A stretch of 54,273 bases of DNA from Lachnospiraceae bacterium (GTDB lineage: Bacteria; Bacillota; Clostridia; Lachnospirales; Lachnospiraceae). Shown here in pieces: positions 41,190-49,055 of the stretch. The position numbers were made by a program, and so were the translations under genes. The stretch lies in assembly GCA_024692955.1 (NCBI GenBank), contig JAILLW010000093.1, positions 1 through 54,273 of the forward strand. Direction: 5' to 3'. How positions within the stretch are numbered: the stretch's first letter is position 1; each line of letters begins with the position of its first letter. Under the pieces are notes generated by a model, which did no database searches, had not been told where the DNA came from, and saw only the letters and a list, made by a program, of their open reading frames with translations.

Positions 41190-41678
41190 ATGGAAAAAGA
41201 GATCCGGCGCAGGCAGAGTATCCTGTCGATCACGGGGATCGGCGTCATCTTCTTCGGCCTGTGGAATTTCATAAAGATCAATCTCTACTTTTTTCTGGCA
41301 CCCGACAAAGTGTTGGCCGGTTATGATCCGGACTCCGGCGTCAGCGAGAAGCTGGTGTTCGTCCTGTCCTATGTTTTCTGTATCTTTGTCGCCCTGATCG
41401 GACTTTTCATCCGCCTGTGGATCGGAAGAGCCGCGATCCGTGAAGCGAGAGATCTTCCGTTCCGGTCCGGATACCCGAAGCTCGGTATCTTTCTCCTGAT
41501 ATTGCAATTCGCCTTCCTTGTGATAGATTTCGTCGGACTGAACCTGAAAACCGAGACAGTTTTTGACTTTATCGCGTCGCTCATTGTCGACCTCACATCA
41601 TTTTTCATGCTGTGGGAACTTGTCTCTTCCGCGATAAAATTGCGGAAACTGAAGAGGGCATTGCAGGCCGGCGCCTGA
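41190..41678 (+). CDS. Four-helix membrane protein, unknown function
   Basis: A 162-residue protein with four hydrophobic segments: ~12-36 (ILSITGIGVIFFGLWNFI), ~53-76 (KLVFVLSYVFCIFVALIGLF), ~97-117 (LGIFLLILQFAFLVIDFVGL) and ~124-146 (FIASLIVDLTSFFMLWELV). No catalytic motif or family was recognised. AAGGTATTT precedes the ATG weakly. It lies between the GNAT gene and a pair of direct repeats. Confidence 0.7.
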   Translation: MEKEIRRRQSILSITGIGVIFFGLWNFIKINLYFFLAPDKVLAGYDPDSGVSEKLVFVLSYVFCIFVALIGLFIRLWIGRAAIREARDLPFRSGYPKLGIFLLILQFAFLVIDFVGLNLKTETVFDFIASLIVDLTSFFMLWELVSSAIKLRKLKRALQAGA

Positions 41679-41681
41679 ACC

Positions 41682-41750
41682 CCCCGGCCCGGACAGCATG
41701 AGTTTTTCATCGCAGTAAGAAACACGCCCCCGGCCCGGACAGCATGAGAT
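41682..41750 (+). repeat. Direct repeat pair
   Basis: Two copies of CCGGCCCGGACAGCATGAG (about 41684-41702 and 41730-41748), each preceded by a run of C, separated by 27 bases. Reminiscent of the other GC-rich intergenic repeats in the window. Confidence 0.7.
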
Positions 41751-41782
41751 TATTTTCGTAAAAAGCGTAAAATATAAAGACC

Positions 41783-42964
41783 ATGCAGAAAGATTTCCAC
41801 TACTACGCAACCTACTGTGCCGCATATCTTGCCGGCTTCTCCCATGAAGAGTGCATGGAGCTCTGTTACAGCGCCCAGTTTGTCGACCTTTGTTCCGCAT
41901 CGCTCCTCACGAAGCTGAACGGACCGAAGGCTGCCGCCACTACGCAGCTGCAGCTGGAGCTCATGGATTCTCCTGCCGATATCCTGAGCCTTCAGAACAT
42001 CACAAGGATCTGGGCCTCTTTTCATTTTCTTCCGGGAGATCTCTACGCGGCCAAACCGAAGTGTTCCAAATCGTATCTCCAGAAGTATCGCCTGATCTGC
42101 CGTCCGAACGGCGAACTTCTCGTCCGCACCGTGGAACGCGCGAAGGGCTCGTCCCTCCAGGCCGCCGGCATCGCAATGCATGTCCTTGCGGATACATGGG
42201 CGCACCAGAATTTTGCGGGAACTCCTTCACTTGTCATCAACAATACGGACAGCTGGTTCTTTGAACTGCTGCCGGATGATGCGTCCGGTGAGGGCGGCTA
42301 TAAAAGGCGCCGCATCACTTTCCGGCCGAATCCTTCCATGAAGGATGATCTTGAAAATTCCGTCTATCAGAACAGTCTTTTTCAGAATAACGAAAACTCC
42401 ATCATGAATCTCGGACACGGCAGGGCCGGACATCTTCCGGATTACAGTTTTATCCGGTATCAGTATCTGCCCGCCTGGGGAGAATATGAGGCGATCACAA
42501 AGGATAATCCTTCCGATTATCTTCATGCCTTTACGCAGATGATCGAAGCGATGAAATTTCTGAGGGGAGAACGGGAAGCTTTCCTCCCGGAGACCTATGA
42601 TCTTGCCGCGATCGAGCCTTACCGGGAGAGGATCGACCGGATCATAAAGACCCGCAGGGCAGACGCCTGTGAAGACTGGAAGGCTTTCGGCGAGGAGCTC
42701 TCCGGGCAGGTGATCGAAGATTTTGATCTGGAAAAATATCAGGAAGAATATATGAGCGCCCGGGGCGATGCAAAAGACGGAACTTTTCTCGGGCGGTTCT
42801 TTCTGGCCGCAATGGCACAGAAGAGCCTTGTCACGAACGCGATCTACAGATCCGGGAACAAACTTGCGGGCTATTCCGTGGATTATTCGGTGAAAGGCTT
42901 CCGGGGAATACGGGATTACAGAAGCCTTCTTGATGCCGTTATCAAAAAGGAGGGGCACCGGTGA
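41783..42964 (+). CDS. DUF6765-like protein
   Basis: A 393-residue soluble protein starting MQKDFHYYATYCAAYLAGF with a histidine and aromatic-rich N-terminus, then GIAMHVLADTWAHQNFAGTP near 128-146. The paired histidines (DFHYY; HVLADTWAHQ) resemble the metal ligands of zinc-dependent phospholipase C-like folds, and the family is annotated as DUF6765 in Clostridia. No signal peptide is seen. Its real activity is unknown. It overlaps the next gene by GTGA. Confidence 0.7.
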   Translation: MQKDFHYYATYCAAYLAGFSHEECMELCYSAQFVDLCSASLLTKLNGPKAAATTQLQLELMDSPADILSLQNITRIWASFHFLPGDLYAAKPKCSKSYLQKYRLICRPNGELLVRTVERAKGSSLQAAGIAMHVLADTWAHQNFAGTPSLVINNTDSWFFELLPDDASGEGGYKRRRITFRPNPSMKDDLENSVYQNSLFQNNENSIMNLGHGRAGHLPDYSFIRYQYLPAWGEYEAITKDNPSDYLHAFTQMIEAMKFLRGEREAFLPETYDLAAIEPYRERIDRIIKTRRADACEDWKAFGEELSGQVIEDFDLEKYQEEYMSARGDAKDGTFLGRFFLAAMAQKSLVTNAIYRSGNKLAGYSVDYSVKGFRGIRDYRSLLDAVIKKEGHR

Positions 42965-43503
42965 CGATCTTTCAGCGTATAAGAAGTGTCATAATCGCAC
43001 TCGTCATGATCCTTTCCGGCGTGCTCATGCTCTGCCTTCCGGACATCGGTTACGCTGTGGCTGCTCTGATCCTCAGTATCTCTCTGCTCCTTTACGGGAT
43101 CAGGACACTGATCTACTACTTTACCCTTGCCCGGCATATGGTCGGAGGCAGAGGCATTCTCTACATCGGGATCGTGGTCCTCGACCTCGGGATCTTCACG
43201 CTCACCGTCGCGGATAATATGGAAATATACATCCTTCTCTATCTTCTTGCTTTCCGCCTGTTTTCCGGACTCGTCGATATCCTGCGGGCCCTCGAGGCTC
43301 GAAGATACGAATCTCCCGGATGGAAAAGCAAGCTTGCCGTCGGGATCGTAAATATCCTTATGGCGCTTCTGGCGTTGGCCGCCGGAATAGTGTTCAGGTC
43401 CGAGGAACTGCTCGTTGTTCTCTACTGCGCGGGGCTTTTCGGCTCAGCCCTCGCAAGGATCGCCACGGCTTTCCGGAAGAGCGCCATCGTATACATTCAA
43501 TAA
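42961..43503 (+). CDS. HdeD/DUF308-like membrane protein
   Basis: A 180-residue integral membrane protein beginning at GTG 42961, with about six hydrophobic segments (VIIALVMILSGVLMLCLPDI, AVAALILSISLLLYGIRTLI, ILYIGIVVLDLGIFTLTVA, ILLYLLAFRLFSGLVDIL, GIVNILMALLALAAGIVF, VVLYCAGLFGSALARIA). The repeated two-helix pattern with GLxDI resembles the HdeD (DUF308) family, whose members are linked to acid or envelope stress. Translationally coupled to the DUF6765-like gene. Confidence 0.72.
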   Translation: MTIFQRIRSVIIALVMILSGVLMLCLPDIGYAVAALILSISLLLYGIRTLIYYFTLARHMVGGRGILYIGIVVLDLGIFTLTVADNMEIYILLYLLAFRLFSGLVDILRALEARRYESPGWKSKLAVGIVNILMALLALAAGIVFRSEELLVVLYCAGLFGSALARIATAFRKSAIVYIQ

Positions 43504-43506
43504 AAA

Positions 43507-43541
43507 GGCCGCCTGACCGGCGGCCCTTCCCGTTATTTTTT
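43507..43541. terminator. Bidirectional terminator between convergent genes
   Basis: GGCCGCC (43507-43513) pairs with GGCGGCC (43519-43525); T-rich sequence follows on the plus strand and TTTTTA on the minus strand, between the ends of the DUF308-like and the small membrane protein genes. Confidence 0.8.
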
Positions 43542-43739
43542 TATCCCCTTCATGATCTCTTCGGGAGTCCCGACGCTCCCCTGATTTCCGTTAAAGCTCC
43601 CAAACGTAGAGAATCTTGAGGGAGCGATCTTCATCCCGATCACCACCCCCAGAAGGAACAGGCAAATCCCCGTCAGTATGATCTCCGCAGTGGTGCAGTT
43701 GCCGTCTTTTAACTTCTGAAAACCCTCTTTCATGCTCAT
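43533..43739 (-). CDS. Small single-pass membrane protein
   Basis: A 68-residue protein from ATG 43739, chosen because AAGGAG lies seven bases upstream; an earlier ATG at 43757 precedes that site. MSMKEGFQKLKDGNCTTAEI leads to one membrane helix (IILTGICLFLLGVVIGMKIA) and a short tail (FGSFNGNQGSVGTPEEIMKG). Small proteins of this shape occur in many Clostridia near envelope genes; function is unknown. Confidence 0.7.
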   Translation of the reverse strand: MSMKEGFQKLKDGNCTTAEIILTGICLFLLGVVIGMKIAPSRFSTFGSFNGNQGSVGTPEEIMKGIKK

Positions 43740-43799
43740 TACCTTTCTCCTTCCCATATTCCGGCCCGTCCGGCCGGCAGTTTATTTCCGCCCGATCCC

Positions 43800-44729
43800 T
43801 CAGGGCATTGCCTCTTTCTTTTTCCCGAAAAGATTCATCACCGGGTCCCTGACCTTATCGTTCATCACCTGCTTCATAAGGCTCTTCATCATATCCAGTG
43901 CCTCTTTATAGGATTCCTTCCGGATTTCCTTTCTTGTCTTCGAAACATCCGCGTTCAGCAGATAATTCTTGGTTACGGAAGCTATCCGCAGGGTTGTCAG
44001 TGCATTCACGGCCCCCTGGGTCACGGAAGCGGCCACCACGCCGATCATTTTCCCGAGGGCGCCCTCCGCAAAGGAGGGGAGCAGTTCTTCGATATTGATA
44101 TCCTCGAGATTTCCCGCAAGAAGCGTCATGGAGAGCACCCGGATATAGAGCCTGAAGACCTGCGCGTTGCTCGGCCGGAAGCCGCAGATCTCCGTGATCC
44201 GCTTTATCAGCGAGAAATTCGCGGAAGCCATGCCGAGCATGTCATATACGGAATTCTGGGAAACGGCCGTGATGATAAAGACTCTTTTTGCGGCATCATA
44301 GATCTCGCTGTCAAGCTCGGGCCGGATCTTCCGGTCGAAGAACTCGATCAGCGCGTCATCCGTCTCATTTTCAAGCCTCAGATATCCCCGGACCTGTTCT
44401 TCCTCCTCTTCCGTCAGTTCACAGTTTTCCGTAAGATTCCTGACCAGCCGCCTGCACCATTTCTGCCGGGCGGAGCCGTCCGCCCTGTGTAGCTTTTCGA
44501 GAGAAAAGATCGGCGCGAAAAAAATCCCGACGATCGGATAGACAATGCCGCCCGCGACCACGATCGCGATCAGGACATAAAACGCGATCTCGAGCGAAAT
44601 ATGCACCTTCCCGAGCCTTTCTCCCATCTCCAGAGCGCTGTTAAGGAGTGCCATGAAAAGAAGAATGGCAAGAGAGACACAGAGTATGACCGTCCAGGGA
44701 CCTGTTTTTTTCTTCTCCGAACCTTTCAT
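43800..44729 (-). CDS. Membrane-anchored protein with DUF697-like region
   Basis: A 309-residue protein with two N-terminal membrane helices (~12-32 WTVILCVSLAILLFMALLNS and ~48-74 EIAFYVLIAIVVAGGIVYPI) and a largely helical cytoplasmic part. Residues ~150-260 (VSQNSVYDMLGMASANFSLI, ITEICGFRPSNAQVFRLY, SVTQGAVNALTTLRIASV) resemble DUF697/YcjF-type domains. DUF697 proteins often associate with Era-like GTPases, but none is seen here. Eleven bases separate it from the small gene upstream (44740), suggesting co-transcription with the oxidoreductase operon. Confidence 0.65.
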   Translation of the reverse strand: MKGSEKKKTGPWTVILCVSLAILLFMALLNSALEMGERLGKVHISLEIAFYVLIAIVVAGGIVYPIVGIFFAPIFSLEKLHRADGSARQKWCRRLVRNLTENCELTEEEEEQVRGYLRLENETDDALIEFFDRKIRPELDSEIYDAAKRVFIITAVSQNSVYDMLGMASANFSLIKRITEICGFRPSNAQVFRLYIRVLSMTLLAGNLEDINIEELLPSFAEGALGKMIGVVAASVTQGAVNALTTLRIASVTKNYLLNADVSKTRKEIRKESYKEALDMMKSLMKQVMNDKVRDPVMNLFGKKKEAMP

Positions 44730-44739
44730 ATCCGCCGTT

Positions 44740-44922
44740 TCAGGAGCAGTTCAGCTTGATCCCGCTTCCCGGATCGTCAAAATGCTCCGCTTCGTTTTTT
44801 ATCTCTTCAAAAATGCGCACGATCTCTTCTTTCGGAAAAGACGGGAAAGCCGAGAGCAGGGCCTCCTGTCCCAGCCCGCATCTTGCCATATTCTCCACCG
44901 CGCGCCGGTCCTGATCGTTCAT
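44740..44922 (-). CDS. Small conserved hypothetical protein
   Basis: A 60-residue soluble helical protein starting MNDQDRRAVENMARCGLGQE. The start at 44922 is set by an ATGA overlap with the stop of the oxidoreductase gene. The sequence (LSAFPSFPKEEIVRIFEEIK) looks like a small helix-turn-helix-like or UBA-like fold, but no family is recognised. Translational coupling implies it is made together with the flavin oxidoreductase. Confidence 0.65.
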   Translation of the reverse strand: MNDQDRRAVENMARCGLGQEALLSAFPSFPKEEIVRIFEEIKNEAEHFDDPGSGIKLNCS

Positions 44923-45980
44923 TGCTTTGCTCTCTTTCTCTGAAGCGCCGCCGGGCAGATATGATTCGTGAAAGGACCGTACTGGCAGGCCTTGCACTCG
45001 AAACATTTCACATAGGGTTTTCCCTCAAGCACCGCCTTCGCGAATCCCGGATCCGCCAGAGCCGCCCTTGCAAGGTCCACGGTGTCGATCAGATCGTTTT
45101 CGATCACATACCGCACGGTCTCGGGCGTCAGCAGACCGCCGACCGCGGAAACCGGTACCTTCCAGTCATACGCCTTGCGGAAATTAATGCCAAGAGAGCA
45201 AAGATCGCTGAAAGGCTCATCCTGCGGCACCACTTTGACGCCTTCGATCCCGTGTGATACCTGAAGATAATCGCAGCCCGCCTCCACATACTTTTTCGCA
45301 ACGGCAACGGCATTTTCGATATCCGGCTCAATGCCGGGGGTTCTTATCGAGATCAGAAAATCCTTCCCGCAGGCCTGCCTTATCCCGCGGATGATCCCGG
45401 ACGCGAAAAGCGACCGGTCTTTCCCGTATTCATCCGTCCGGAGATTGGTCTTCGGGGATACGAACTGGTTGATGAGGTATCCGTGGCAGCCGTGAAGCTG
45501 TATTCCGTCATACCCGGCGTCCCCGGCCCTTTTCGCGGCATCGATATAAGCCTGCTGCATATTCCGGATCTCGTCCGGGCTCATCTCAACGGACATTCCG
45601 CCGTCTCTTGTGGGTACCGCGGAAGGCCCCTTCGCCGGTCCGAATTCCGGATTCCCGGTGATCCCCGTATGATTGATCTGCAAAATCACTGCCGTTCCGG
45701 CTTCATGGCAGACTTTGGCGATCTTCCGGTGGCCTTCGATCTGTGCATCTTCCCAGAGACCCAGATGGTTCTTTCCGAATCTTCCTTCCGGTGTCACTGC
45801 AGTGGCCTCCACGCAGATGAGGCCGTAACCCCCGTTCGCGCGTTCGGCATAATGCGCGATGTGCTTTTCCGTGACCTTCCCGTCTTCGCCGGCATAATCG
45901 AACTTCACGGTAGGTGCCACCGTCAGGCGGTTTTTCAGTGTAATTCCGTTGATCGTAACAGGATCGTTTACTTTTGCCAT
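44919..45980 (-). CDS. NADH:flavin oxidoreductase, old yellow enzyme family
   Basis: A 353-residue protein. ATG 45980 (MAKVNDPVTINGITLKNRLT) has GGAG five bases upstream; ATG 46001 is an in-frame alternative lying before that site. The OYE barrel is visible: LTVAPTVKFDY, YGLICVEATAVTPEGRF, ILQINHTG, YDGIQLHGCHGYLINQFVSP, FLISIRTPG, VSAVGGLLTPETV and DLARAALADPGFA. A C-terminal cysteine cluster (CFECKACQYGPFTNHIC) may bind iron-sulfur, but the long dienoyl-CoA-reductase-like tail is missing. It probably reduces an activated alkene or similar substrate with NAD(P)H and FMN. Confidence 0.92.
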   Translation of the reverse strand: MAKVNDPVTINGITLKNRLTVAPTVKFDYAGEDGKVTEKHIAHYAERANGGYGLICVEATAVTPEGRFGKNHLGLWEDAQIEGHRKIAKVCHEAGTAVILQINHTGITGNPEFGPAKGPSAVPTRDGGMSVEMSPDEIRNMQQAYIDAAKRAGDAGYDGIQLHGCHGYLINQFVSPKTNLRTDEYGKDRSLFASGIIRGIRQACGKDFLISIRTPGIEPDIENAVAVAKKYVEAGCDYLQVSHGIEGVKVVPQDEPFSDLCSLGINFRKAYDWKVPVSAVGGLLTPETVRYVIENDLIDTVDLARAALADPGFAKAVLEGKPYVKCFECKACQYGPFTNHICPAALQRKRAKQ

Positions 45981-45997
45981 GCTGTCTCCTTTTTCCT

Positions 45998-46408
45998 TCA
46001 ATTGCCCGCTTTTTCCGCATTCCTTATCTCAGTGATCACGCGGATCGCGGTCGCCCATGCGTCTTCCTTCGGATTTTCGGAAAGCCCCTTTACAAGCATG
46101 CTCATTTCATAATCGCCGACAAAATATCTCGGTCTGGGCGTCCCTTCATCAGGCTCATCCCACGCGATCACAATCACGGGATATTCCGACTCCTCGATCT
46201 TTTCGAGAAGATAAGGCGCTTCGTTCTCCGCATTCTTCACCCGTGCTCCCTTTTCACTCATGGCTTTCAGCATTACGTGATTGAGCTCGGGGGCATTCAT
46301 GATCTCAAAGCCCCTTTTTCTGATCGGGTCCTGCAAAAGATCGATCAGTTCCTTATCCAGATATGTGCCATCCTCCGACAAAACAAATACCGTTACTTTC
46401 TCGTTCAT
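45998..46408 (-). CDS. Hypothetical cytoplasmic protein
   Basis: A 136-residue soluble protein, not recognised. It alternates strands and helices (KVTVFVLSEDGTYLDKELID, YPVIVIAWDEPDEGTPRPRY, WATAIRVITEIRNAEK), perhaps a Rossmann-like or NifX-like fold. AGGAGG sits well placed before ATG 46408. It ends 17 bases before the oxidoreductase start, so it is likely the first gene of that operon and may be an accessory protein. Confidence 0.6.
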   Translation of the reverse strand: MNEKVTVFVLSEDGTYLDKELIDLLQDPIRKRGFEIMNAPELNHVMLKAMSEKGARVKNAENEAPYLLEKIEESEYPVIVIAWDEPDEGTPRPRYFVGDYEMSMLVKGLSENPKEDAWATAIRVITEIRNAEKAGN

Positions 46409-46429
46409 TTTCGTTCCTCCTGTTACCGT

Positions 46430-46438
46430 ATTTTATCA
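46430..46438 (-). promoter_or_regulatory. Extended -10 promoter of the oxidoreductase operon
   Basis: On the minus strand TGATAAAAT (46438-46430) forms a TGn-TAAAAT extended -10 about 20 bases before the start codon at 46408; no clear -35. Confidence 0.35.
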
Positions 46439-46515
46439 TCTTACGCAGCCCTGCCTGAAACCGGGCCGTTCCTGTTCAGATTCCTTTCCCATATGGCAGT
46501 GACTTTCTTTTCTTC

Positions 46516-46561
46516 CGGCCGGAGGCAATCCTTCGTGAATAATATTATAATCCTCCGGCCG
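46516..46561. other. Long inverted repeat
   Basis: CGGCCGGAGG (46516-46525) and CCTCCGGCCG (46552-46561) are perfect 10-bp arms around an AT-rich loop that itself contains the palindrome ATAATATTAT. It lies downstream of the small membrane protein gene at 46582 on the minus strand; a terminator without T-run or a protein site. Confidence 0.55.
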
Positions 46562-46581
46562 CGCTGCCACAAGCGTTACCG

Positions 46582-46875
46582 TTACCGGCGCGAGTACGGA
46601 CCAAACAGGATATTGATCAGGCCTTCGTAGAATACGCATTTTTCCTGCAGGTCGAAGTCATCCATCATATGTTCATAGTCGCTCTTTTGGTTGTATTCTC
46701 TCAGGATTTCACATTTATGCCTTTCGGACCTTTTCTTCATGTGCCTGAACACGCAAAGCGCAAGGATAAGAAGAACGGCCCCGACGGGCACCGACTCGGA
46801 AAGCCCGAACACGCCGGCAAGTCCCAGAACAACACCGAATACGAACCATAAGAGAGAACCGATAAAATACATCAT
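46582..46875 (-). CDS. Small membrane protein
   Basis: A 97-residue protein with two hydrophobic segments at the N-terminus (MMYFIGSLLWFVFGVVLGLA and VPVGAVLLILALCVF) and a charged cytoplasmic tail (RHMKKRSERHKCEILREYNQ). AAAGGAG precedes the start; M1 and M2 are adjacent. No family recognised. Its upstream region carries a -10-like TATAGT and an 8-bp inverted repeat. Confidence 0.6.
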   Translation of the reverse strand: MMYFIGSLLWFVFGVVLGLAGVFGLSESVPVGAVLLILALCVFRHMKKRSERHKCEILREYNQKSDYEHMMDDFDLQEKCVFYEGLINILFGPYSRR

Positions 46876-46960
46876 ACTGTACTCCTTTCCCGAAGCGTTT
46901 CCTGACGCCTCTTCCTGCCTTGTTTATCAGGGAGCGATAAACCGTTGCCTTACAGGTAAT

Positions 46961-47003
46961 ACTATACGGTATGTGTTCGCAGCGTCTCGTAAATATTACG
47001 AGA
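46961..47003 (-). promoter_or_regulatory. Putative promoter with inverted repeat at the -35 position
   Basis: On the minus strand a TATAGT (-10, 46966-46961) lacks a consensus -35; at that position begins TCTCGTAA-ATA-TTACGAGA (46985-47003), a perfect 8-bp inverted repeat. This suits an activator or repressor site for the small membrane protein gene. Confidence 0.35.
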
Positions 47004-47060
47004 GTGTTTCTTCGCTTAGGAAGTCCGGTTCGTTTCGGTGACCGGATTGTTCTTTTGTCA

Positions 47061-47097
47061 AAAAAGCAACCGCCGTTCCCGTTCGGGTCCGGCGGTT
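47061..47097 (-). terminator. Terminator of the flavin reductase gene
   Basis: Minus-strand AACCGCCG...CGGCGGTT (8-bp stem, 47097-47068) followed by GCTTTTTT, 56 bases after the flavin reductase stop. Confidence 0.8.
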
Positions 47098-47152
47098 TTC
47101 CGCTTTGATCATTCTGTTTTTATTCTTCTTTATTCCATGTAGGTCTGCGGGG

Positions 47153-47623
47153 TTATATGATCTCCACGACTTCCCCGATGTACATATCGTGCGGTTCCTG
47201 ACCGGTGTAAAAGGTCTTTATGATATCGTCCGGGATGTTTTCCACCTCCAGTTGCTGCATGAAAAGCTTCCTGCAGACCAGGGTAACTTCCGCCTCCTCA
47301 AAGGTCATGGTTTCTCCGACCTTTTTCGCGGTGAGTCCGGACTCCTTCATCTTGTCCATCTCGCGGCCGGATTTTGCGCCGAGCACGTTGAGGATCTGCC
47401 GGCACTCCTCCGGATAGAAGCTGATCGTGAAGTACTCATTCGCATCCATAAAGTCATGGGTGTAACGCGAAGTCCGGACATAGGCCGTGGCGACAGGCCT
47501 GCTCCAGAGCGTCCCGAGCCCGCCCCAGCTGATGGTCATGGTGTTGAAGCTCTTCTCGTCCCCCGCGGTCAGAAGCGCCCACTTTTTGTCGAACTGGTTA
47601 AAAATGTCTGTGGTGAAGTTCAT
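47153..47623 (-). CDS. Flavin reductase-like / flavoredoxin family protein
   Basis: A 156-residue FMN-binding split-barrel protein. ATG 47623 (MNFTTDIFNQFDKKWALLTA) is chosen because AAGGAGG is five bases upstream; longer in-frame starts would lack a site. FNTMTISWGGLGTLWSRPVA is the flavin-binding pattern, followed by TAYVRTSRYTHDFMDANEYF and FTISFYPEECRQILNVLGA. Such proteins reduce flavin with NAD(P)H or bind FMN as electron carrier. Confidence 0.88.
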   Translation of the reverse strand: MNFTTDIFNQFDKKWALLTAGDEKSFNTMTISWGGLGTLWSRPVATAYVRTSRYTHDFMDANEYFTISFYPEECRQILNVLGAKSGREMDKMKESGLTAKKVGETMTFEEAEVTLVCRKLFMQQLEVENIPDDIIKTFYTGQEPHDMYIGEVVEII

Positions 47624-47665
47624 GGTGTCCTCCTTGATGCTTTGCATTGACAAATATACACATTT

Positions 47666-47674
47666 ATAATACCA
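47666..47674 (-). promoter_or_regulatory. Extended -10 promoter of the flavin reductase gene
   Basis: Minus-strand TGGTATTAT (47674-47666) about 40 bases before the start codon; no clear -35. Confidence 0.4.
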
Positions 47675-47725
47675 CATCTGCAGAGGCACTGCCGCAACAG
47701 ACGGTTCGGCCTTGGTTTTCAGTCG

Positions 47726-47766
47726 CAAAAAGCAGCCGTCAACCTTGGCCGGATTGGGCGGTTGCT
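47726..47766 (-). terminator. Terminator of the lipoprotein gene
   Basis: Minus-strand AGCAACCG (47766-47759) and CGGCTGCT (47738-47731) pair with one mismatch and are followed by a T-run at 47731-47727. Confidence 0.6.
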
Positions 47767-47784
47767 TTATGTTGTCTCATTCTT

Positions 47785-48903
47785 TCATCTGAATGTATGC
47801 GCCTGGTTCAGGTACACTTCGATCCGGTCATAATCCTTTCCATATACATAATCATCAAAGGTCTCCATATTGAATGTACTTTCCTTCTCCGTTTTTGAGG
47901 AACCGGGCGCAAGATCATAGATATCATTCGGAAAAGTGATGGTCACGGGATCATCCCCCTTAAACAAAACCACATCATATTCGATCTCATCGATCGTAAC
48001 ATCCCCGTTATTGGTGATCTTCACGATCACGCAGTCATTTCCCGGATTGGCCTCCACTGTCACATCTTCCGCATGATTCTTATAACCCGGATGATCTCCG
48101 ATGCTGAATCTGTACTCGATCTCGGAATCATCGAACCCCGATGAAGGCACGTCCATCTGAGATACGACCGTCGACCCCGGCAGGATCATATCGTGGCCGT
48201 CGGAATCCATATCGATCGTATTCCCGGAGGCGTCCAGATAATTGATCTGCACCTCAAGTTCATCGATGATCGTCTGACTGTTATTGGTAATAAACACAAC
48301 TGCCTGATGATCCTTTGTCATTTTTGCGCGTATATCAAGCTGTTTATCGATTTCCTCCGTTGTCTGAGAACTCTCATCTTCCTTGCGCTCTTCGATTTCC
48401 TCATTGTTACCTGAAGACAGATGGATTCCTTCTTCTTCGTTATCTTCATCCTCCTCTTCGTCTTCGGTTATTCCCTGTTCATCATCCGTCTCCTCTTCTT
48501 TTTCCGAAGCACGGGAAGTCTTTTTATCCTTCTTTGTGATGGTATTTTTATCGGCCTCTGCATTATTGACGATTTCGTACTTAATGATCCAGGACCCCAG
48601 AATGTTCTCGATCCTGGTCGCTCTTACAACGACCGTATCTCCCTCCTTGACCTTGGGATTTCTGCTCGAGATGAAATTCAGATGCTCTCCGGCCCATATA
48701 TCATAGCCCATCGCGGAATCCGGATGCAGTTCGAGCGCTTCAAAGCGGACAACCGCTCCTTCCAGATCTTCCCCGTCATTCAATGCCTCCTCAAAAGATT
48801 CCGCATCTCCATAATCGATCGGGGTCTTTCCGCAACCGGTTATTCCGAGAGCGAGTACCAGCGCCAGCATTGTTCCGACCATTCTCATAATCTTCCTTCT
48901 CAT
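47785..48903 (-). CDS. Lipoprotein with acidic linker and Ig-like C-terminal domains
   Basis: A 372-residue lipoprotein. ATG 48903 is set by AAGGAGG six bases upstream. The signal peptide MRRKIMRMVGTMLALVLALG ends in the lipobox GITGC. A first domain (~35-115: VVRFEALELHPDSAMGYDIW, DTVVVRATRIENILGSWII) resembles an OB/NTF-type fold seen in many Clostridial lipoproteins; then a very acidic linker (~130-185) and two beta-rich domains (VVFITNNSQTIIDELEVQI; VIVKITNNGDVTIDEIEYDV). Anchored outside the membrane; role unknown. Promoter at 48934-48961, terminator at 47726. Confidence 0.82.
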   Translation of the reverse strand: MRRKIMRMVGTMLALVLALGITGCGKTPIDYGDAESFEEALNDGEDLEGAVVRFEALELHPDSAMGYDIWAGEHLNFISSRNPKVKEGDTVVVRATRIENILGSWIIKYEIVNNAEADKNTITKKDKKTSRASEKEEETDDEQGITEDEEEDEDNEEEGIHLSSGNNEEIEERKEDESSQTTEEIDKQLDIRAKMTKDHQAVVFITNNSQTIIDELEVQINYLDASGNTIDMDSDGHDMILPGSTVVSQMDVPSSGFDDSEIEYRFSIGDHPGYKNHAEDVTVEANPGNDCVIVKITNNGDVTIDEIEYDVVLFKGDDPVTITFPNDIYDLAPGSSKTEKESTFNMETFDDYVYGKDYDRIEVYLNQAHTFR

Positions 48904-48933
48904 ATGAATCCTCCTTTCGAAAACCACGGGACG

Positions 48934-48961
48934 ATTCTATGATATCCGTTTTTACGCGCAA
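48934..48961 (-). promoter_or_regulatory. Sigma-A type promoter of the lipoprotein gene
   Basis: Minus strand TTGCGC (48961-48956), 16 bases, TAGAAT (48939-48934). It begins directly after the terminator of the upstream gene. Confidence 0.5.
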
Positions 48962-48988
48962 AAACTCCCACCTCGACGGTGGGAGTTT
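48962..48988 (-). terminator. Terminator of the gene at 49056
   Basis: Minus-strand AAACTCCCACC...GGTGGGAGTTT forms a perfect 11-bp stem with a five-base loop, continuing into TTGC. Confidence 0.85.
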
Positions 48989-49055
48989 CGTAAATGCATC
49001 ATCAAACCGGTTTCGAAGGGAACGTTTCGAAGGGAATCCTTCTTCCCCAACGTCG

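Noticed and set aside
45483..46112. A 209-codon plus-strand frame over the oxidoreductase gene
   Set aside because: The minus strand encodes an unmistakable old yellow enzyme with a ribosome site; the plus frame has no signature.
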